Assembly: GCA_003158835.1 (NCBI GenBank)
Contig: PMLI01000532.1
Location: forward strand, 1-9,652
Length of the DNA stretch: 9,652 nt
Source: Acidimicrobiaceae bacterium
GTDB lineage: Bacteria; Actinomycetota; Acidimicrobiia; Acidimicrobiales; Palsa-688
Reading direction: 5' to 3'
The notes below the pieces were generated by a model that searched no databases, was not told the origin of the DNA, and was given only the letters and a program-made list of their open reading frames with translations. This document shows, piece after piece, positions 5,799-9,652 of this stretch; positions within the stretch are counted from its first letter, which is position 1, and each line of letters opens with the position of its first letter. A program made the position numbers and the translations under genes.

Positions 5799-6754
5799 CC
5801 ACCACCGCCATCGCCCCCGCCGCCGGCGCGACAGAGCCGCGACCCGGGAGGGGGCTCTCGGCCCGGCTACATGGTGCGGCCGGCGCCCTTCGTCGGTCCC
5901 CCCGGATGCTCGTCGGCCTGATAATCCTCCTGTTTTTCGTGCTGCTGGCGGTCTTCGGCCCGCTCTTCATTCACAACCCCAACGCTTTGGGGACCGAAGT
6001 TCTGGGCCGGCCATCGGCGAAGTACTGGTTGGGCACCACCCAGGAGGGTCAGAACGTCCTCTACCAGGTGATTGCCGCCACAGGCCCGACACTGGAGGTC
6101 GGCTTCGTGGCGGGCGGCATTTCGACGGTGCTGTCGTTGCTGATCGGGGTGGGCGGCGCCTTCATCGGAGGCATCAGCGACGAGGCGCTCAACCTGTTCA
6201 CCAACGTCATACTGGTCATCCCGGTGATGCCGCTTGTCATCGTCATCTCGGCGTACGTGCAGGCGAAGAGCCTGCTACCGACGATCATCATCATCGCCTT
6301 TACCGGATGGGCCGGTACCGCGCGCGTGCTGCGGGCCCTGGCGCTGTCGATGCGGAGCCGGGACTACATCCTGGCCGCGCGCGTGTCCGGTGAACGTCCG
6401 TGGCGGATCGTGGTGGTCGAGCTGCTGCCGAACATGACAGCCTTTATCGTCTCCGGCTTCATTTTCACGGTGATCTTCGCCATTCTCACTCAAGCTGGCC
6501 TGGCGTTCCTCGGGCTTGGCAACACCAACCTGCTGAGCTGGGGCAACATGCTCTACTGGGCTCAGGCCGACCAGGCGCTGACCAGTGGGGCGTGGTGGTG
6601 GTTCGCCCCGCCCGGCCTGTGCATCGCTCTTCTCGGCACTGGCCTTTCGCTGGTGAACTTCGGTCTCGACGAGGTGCTCAATCCCCGGTTGCGCTCCGTC
6701 CGCCCGGTCGGTGGCCGCACCAAAGCCCGGCGTCAGGCCGCCGGCTCACCATGA
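5795..6754 (+). CDS. ABC importer permease, DppC/OppC type
   Basis: This is the second channel subunit (319 residues), the partner of the preceding permease. A basic, Pro/Ala-rich cytoplasmic tail (1-36) leads to a first span at about 38-57. Further spans lie at about 102-126, 134-155, 161-184, 215-240 and 267-289. The EAA loop is around 190-213 (RDYILAARVSGERPWRI…LLP). The hallmark sequences GLAFLGLG (235-242), SWGNML (248-253) and NFGLDEVLNPRLR (288-300) are typical of DppC. The start is the ATG in ATGA overlapping the previous stop, so translation is probably coupled. No defects were seen. Confidence 0.95.
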   Translation: MTTTAIAPAAGATEPRPGRGLSARLHGAAGALRRSPRMLVGLIILLFFVLLAVFGPLFIHNPNALGTEVLGRPSAKYWLGTTQEGQNVLYQVIAATGPTLEVGFVAGGISTVLSLLIGVGGAFIGGISDEALNLFTNVILVIPVMPLVIVISAYVQAKSLLPTIIIIAFTGWAGTARVLRALALSMRSRDYILAARVSGERPWRIVVVELLPNMTAFIVSGFIFTVIFAILTQAGLAFLGLGNTNLLSWGNMLYWAQADQALTSGAWWWFAPPGLCIALLGTGLSLVNFGLDEVLNPRLRSVRPVGGRTKARRQAAGSP

Positions 6755-7968
6755 GGGTGCAACCGGCCGCACAAACCGGAGCCGAAGGGCGAAATGACGC
6801 CGTCCTGCGCGCCAGCCATATCTCGGTGGAGTACGGAGGGACCGTCCCCACCCGTGCCGTCAGGGACGTCTCGATCGAACTGCACCGAGGAGAGATGCTC
6901 GGCATTGCCGGAGAGAGCGGCTGCGGGAAGTCCACGCTGGCCTACGCCCTGACCCGCCTCTTGCGGCCCCCGGCGGTCATGACCGAAGGGCAGGTGCTCT
7001 TCTGCGGTCGAGACGGCGCCGCCCCGATCGACATCATGCAGCTCGAGCCGGAGGCGCTACGTCGCTTTCGTTGGACAGTGGTGTCCATGGTGTTCCAGAG
7101 CGCGATGAACTCGCTCAACCCCGTAATCAGCCTTCGTCGTCAGTTCTCCGACATCTTCGAGGCGCACGTACCCGAAATGGACCGAGAAGCCCGGGACCGT
7201 AGAAGCCGCGAACTTCTCGAGATGGTTGGGATCGACCCGTCCCGGCTCGGCGGCTTCCCACACGAGCTCTCCGGCGGCATGCGACAGCGGGTGGGCATCG
7301 CCATGGCCCTGGCCCTACAACCCGAGATTGTCATCATGGACGAGCCGACGACGGCACTCGATGTTGTGGTGCAACGAGAGATACTGCTCGAGATCGCGCG
7401 ACTGCGGCGTGAGCTCGGTTTCAGCGTCATCTTCATCACCCACGATCTGCCGATGTTGGTGGATCTGAGCGACCGCCTGGCCGTCATGTACGCCGGCGAG
7501 ATCGTAGAGCGAGCACCCGCCGAGTGGGTAGGTGGAAGACCGGCGCACCCCTATACCCTCGGGTTGCAAGCCGCCTGCCCCGATCTCCTGGGCGAACGCC
7601 GGGCACTGCAGGGGATCCCCGGCTCCCCGCCCGACCTGCGCCAGCGGCTACGGGGTTGCGCCTTCGCGCCCCGCTGCCAGTACGTCTTCGGGCCCTGTGC
7701 GGATATTCACCCGGTCCTGTCACCTCTCGCTCCGCCCGCCGCGGCGGTGATCGAGAGCGTGCTCGACCGGGACGGGGGCAAGACATCCAAGCTCAACGAT
7801 TGGGCCGTGGCCTGCCATCTCCACGACCGGACGGCTAATCCGGCCGGGCCGCCAGACGAGCTCGCCGGCGATCCCCTGGGTACGGGTGGGCTCGTTCCCC
7901 CGGCTGTCGGGGCCGGTCTCGGCGTCGACCCGACCGGGCGCCCGGCGCGGGGGCAAGACCAGCTATGA
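6751..7968 (+). CDS. ABC importer ATPase, DppD/OppD type
   Basis: This cytoplasmic ATPase powers the importer (405 residues). Its motifs are all intact: Walker A GESGCGKST (54-62), Q-loop Q116 in FQSAMNSLNP, signature LSGGMRQR (173-180), Walker B IVIMDEP (193-199, catalytic E198), D-loop TALD and switch H231. The C-terminal oligopeptide-transporter domain has C303, C309, C316 and C355, spaced CX5CX6C then 38 residues to the last cysteine. In related Opp/Dpp ATPases these cysteines bind an iron-sulfur cluster. After C355 comes an unusual tail of about 50 residues rich in Gly, Pro and Asp. The start overlaps the upstream stop (ATGA). A second ATPase follows, so this is one half of a heterodimer. 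Confidence 0.95.
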   Translation: MRVQPAAQTGAEGRNDAVLRASHISVEYGGTVPTRAVRDVSIELHRGEMLGIAGESGCGKSTLAYALTRLLRPPAVMTEGQVLFCGRDGAAPIDIMQLEPEALRRFRWTVVSMVFQSAMNSLNPVISLRRQFSDIFEAHVPEMDREARDRRSRELLEMVGIDPSRLGGFPHELSGGMRQRVGIAMALALQPEIVIMDEPTTALDVVVQREILLEIARLRRELGFSVIFITHDLPMLVDLSDRLAVMYAGEIVERAPAEWVGGRPAHPYTLGLQAACPDLLGERRALQGIPGSPPDLRQRLRGCAFAPRCQYVFGPCADIHPVLSPLAPPAAAVIESVLDRDGGKTSKLNDWAVACHLHDRTANPAGPPDELAGDPLGTGGLVPPAVGAGLGVDPTGRPARGQDQL

Positions 7969-8999
7969 GCGTCCTGCAGGTCCAGGACCTCACGGTGGAC
8001 TTCGCCCAGCGCCGGGGACCGAAGTTCCGGGCTGTAGACCACGTCTCGTTCGAGCTGGTGGCCGGTGAGACCTTGGCCCTCGTGGGCGAGAGCGGCAGCG
8101 GAAAATCCACCATTGCCCGGGCTCTGGCTCGTCTCCTGCGCCCCACGGGTGGCGAGCTGTTGCTTCACGGGCGTCCCGTCGGTCATCGAGGACGCAAGCT
8201 GCGTGATTACCGGCGGGAGGTCCAGATGGTGTTCCAGGACCCTTTTGCATCACTCAACCCTGCTTACACGGTCGGTCACCATCTCCGCCGGCCACTCAGG
8301 ATCTACGGGCACCCTCGCAAGGGGTTGGAGGAGGTGGTCGAGGCTCTCCTGACGTCCGTCAACATGGTCCCGGCCACCTCGTTTGTTTCGAAGTTCCCCC
8401 ACGAGCTCTCCGGCGGCCAGCGCCAGCGGGTTGCGATTGCCCGGGCTCTGGCCACACAACCAGGAGTTATCCTCGCCGACGAGCCGGTGTCGATGCTGGA
8501 CGTGTCGATACGCCTCGAGATCCTCAACCTGCTGGACGGCCTGAAGCGCGATCGTGACCTGGCGCTGCTGTACATCACGCACGACCTGGCTACCGCACGC
8601 TATTTCTCCACCCAGATCATGGTGATGTACCGGGGCGAGATCGTCGAGCGAGGGCCGGCGGACAGCGTCATCCTGAGACCAGCTCACCCCTATACCCAGC
8701 TCCTCGAGGCGTCAGTGCCCGGCGAGAGGACGCCGCACCGACTTGATGAGCTCGCGCCGGTCCGCGGCGCCGGCGGGACCAACGTCATCCTGGCCGCGGA
8801 GCGAGCCGAGGCGACCGCCGCCACGGGCTGCCGCTTTCGGCGCCGTTGCCCGCACGCCATGGACGTCTGCTCGACGCACCCCGTCGAGCAGGATCTGGGC
8901 GACGGTCACCTCGTGCGGTGCTGGCTGCACGACCCCAAGGTCCGGGAGAAGTCCGGCGACCGGGCCGCCCCTCAACAATCGGCGCCCAGCGGCGCCTAG
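7965..8999 (+). CDS. ABC importer ATPase, DppF/OppF type
   Basis: This is the second ATPase of the heterodimer (344 residues). It carries Walker A GESGSGKST (41-49), Q91 in FQDPFASLNP, signature LSGGQRQR (148-155), Walker B VILADEP (168-174, catalytic E173) and H206. The C-terminal domain also has four cysteines: C289, C295, C302 and C319, again CX5CX6C with a shorter gap to the last. The start ATG overlaps the previous TGA. The gene ends the operon, 53 bases before a convergent gene. Its last codons contain an inverted repeat (GGCGCC at 8981 and 8991) without a following T-run, so no clear terminator is visible. Confidence 0.95.
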   Translation: MSVLQVQDLTVDFAQRRGPKFRAVDHVSFELVAGETLALVGESGSGKSTIARALARLLRPTGGELLLHGRPVGHRGRKLRDYRREVQMVFQDPFASLNPAYTVGHHLRRPLRIYGHPRKGLEEVVEALLTSVNMVPATSFVSKFPHELSGGQRQRVAIARALATQPGVILADEPVSMLDVSIRLEILNLLDGLKRDRDLALLYITHDLATARYFSTQIMVMYRGEIVERGPADSVILRPAHPYTQLLEASVPGERTPHRLDELAPVRGAGGTNVILAAERAEATAATGCRFRRRCPHAMDVCSTHPVEQDLGDGHLVRCWLHDPKVREKSGDRAAPQQSAPSGA

Positions 9000-9052
9000 T
9001 CCCTTAGTAGTAACCGGCGTGCTGGAGGGCGACCGGCCCGCCTGGCCTCGGC

Positions 9053-9652
9053 TCAGGCGTACCGGGCTACGAGGGTGTCAAAGGCGGCGTCGACCTTTTC
9101 GTCCACGACCTGGCGCTCGGGATGGGCGTCGAGCCATTCGATGATCTGCCTGGCCCCCTGGGCGAAGGGGACGGTCGCCACCCAACCCGGTGCCAGGCGA
9201 CGGATCTTCGAGTTGTCGAAGATGACCGAGTGCGCCTTGTCACCGATCAGGCCCGGTCCCCAGTCCGGCAGTACCTGGGCGATCGTCTCGGACGCCACGT
9301 GGACCAGCTGGGCCTCGGCCCCGGCCGCCGTGGCCACCAGGCGGTGGATCTGGTCCCAGGTGAGCACCTCGTCGGTGGTGATGTGGAAGGTGTCGCCGAT
9401 GGCCAACGGGTTGGCCAGCAGGGCCACGAAGGCGCGGGCGAAGTCGACGTGGTGGGTGAGCGCCCACAGCGAGGTGCCATCGCCGTGGACCACCACCGGC
9501 TTGCCCCGGCGCATCCGGTCCACGACCGTCCAGCCCCCGTCGAAGGGCAAGGCCGTCCGGTCATAGGTGTGCGAGGGCCTGACGATGGTCACGGGGAAGC
9601 CGTGGTCGCGGTGGGCCCGGAGCAAGGCCTCCTCGCAGGCGATCTTGTTGCG
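9053..9652 (-). CDS. NAD-dependent epimerase/dehydratase (extended SDR), N-terminus off the window
   Basis: Only the last 199 residues are in the window; the frame is open at the right edge. The first visible residues, RNKIACEEAL, look like the end of the YxxxK catalytic motif, so the Lys is inside and the Tyr should lie just outside. Next come the substrate-side segments typical of extended SDRs: VTIVRPSHTYD, VVHGDGTSLWALTHHVDFARAF, and DTFHITTDEVLTWDQIHRLV. The C-terminus ends …FDTLVARYA. Members act on nucleotide sugars or related carbonyl substrates with NAD(P); the exact substrate cannot be told. The Rossmann glycine motif is not visible. The gene converges on the importer operon and so belongs to another transcript, though a sugar-related role would fit the neighbourhood. 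Confidence 0.88.
   Translation of the reverse strand, partial: RNKIACEEALLRAHRDHGFPVTIVRPSHTYDRTALPFDGGWTVVDRMRRGKPVVVHGDGTSLWALTHHVDFARAFVALLANPLAIGDTFHITTDEVLTWDQIHRLVATAAGAEAQLVHVASETIAQVLPDWGPGLIGDKAHSVIFDNSKIRRLAPGWVATVPFAQGARQIIEWLDAHPERQVVDEKVDAAFDTLVARYA

Noticed and set aside
8981..9058. Terminator at the end of the transporter operon
   Set aside because: GGCGCC-CAGC-GGCGCC lies inside the coding end and GCCTG-N9-CAGGC lies in the convergent gap, but neither is followed by a T-run on either strand.
1..9652. CRISPR array, tRNA or rRNA, insertion sequence
   Set aside because: I saw no regularly spaced repeats, no cloverleaf or rRNA sequence and no transposase motifs or terminal repeats on reading both strands.

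Overview
The window is GC-rich, with strongly G/C-biased third codon positions, GTG starts and ATGA gene overlaps. Together with a ROK regulator and an Opp/Dpp-type transporter this suggests a high-GC, actinobacteria-like genome. The sequence alone does not identify the organism.

Layout from left to right. (1) Minus strand, 1-1250: a multi-membrane-span diguanylate cyclase with intact GGDEF and product-inhibition motifs. It runs off the left edge. (2) Minus strand, 1264-1605: an unusual leader for that gene. It contains two tiny overlapping ORFs of 18 and 40 codons; the first has a textbook Shine-Dalgarno and the second encodes a cationic single-span peptide. A stem-loop abuts the Shine-Dalgarno, and a perfect 10-bp stem with an inner GNRA loop lies just ahead of the cyclase start. 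(3) Divergently, on the plus strand from 1714: a ROK-family winged-helix regulator behind a recognisable promoter overlapped by TGACT direct repeats. (4) 3078-8999: a five-gene Opp/Dpp-type ABC importer in the order binding protein, permease, permease, ATPase, ATPase. The binding-protein gene is cut in half by an in-frame TAG at codon 283, with intact coding on both sides. The last four genes are joined by three successive 4-base ATGA overlaps. A CRP-like palindrome (TGTCA-N6-TCACA) lies between the ROK gene and the binding-protein gene. (5) Convergent on the minus strand, 9053-9652: the C-terminal part of an extended SDR (NAD-dependent epimerase/dehydratase), which runs off the right edge.

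How the genes may work together (inference): a ROK regulator next to an Opp-family importer is a pattern often seen for oligosaccharide uptake, so the transported solute may be a sugar rather than a peptide. The amber codon would abolish the full-length binding protein unless it is read through or is a sequence error. The cyclase with its small-ORF leader is a separate, divergent unit.

The most interesting items are the in-frame amber codon and the structured small-ORF leader of the diguanylate cyclase gene. Neither proves a new system.
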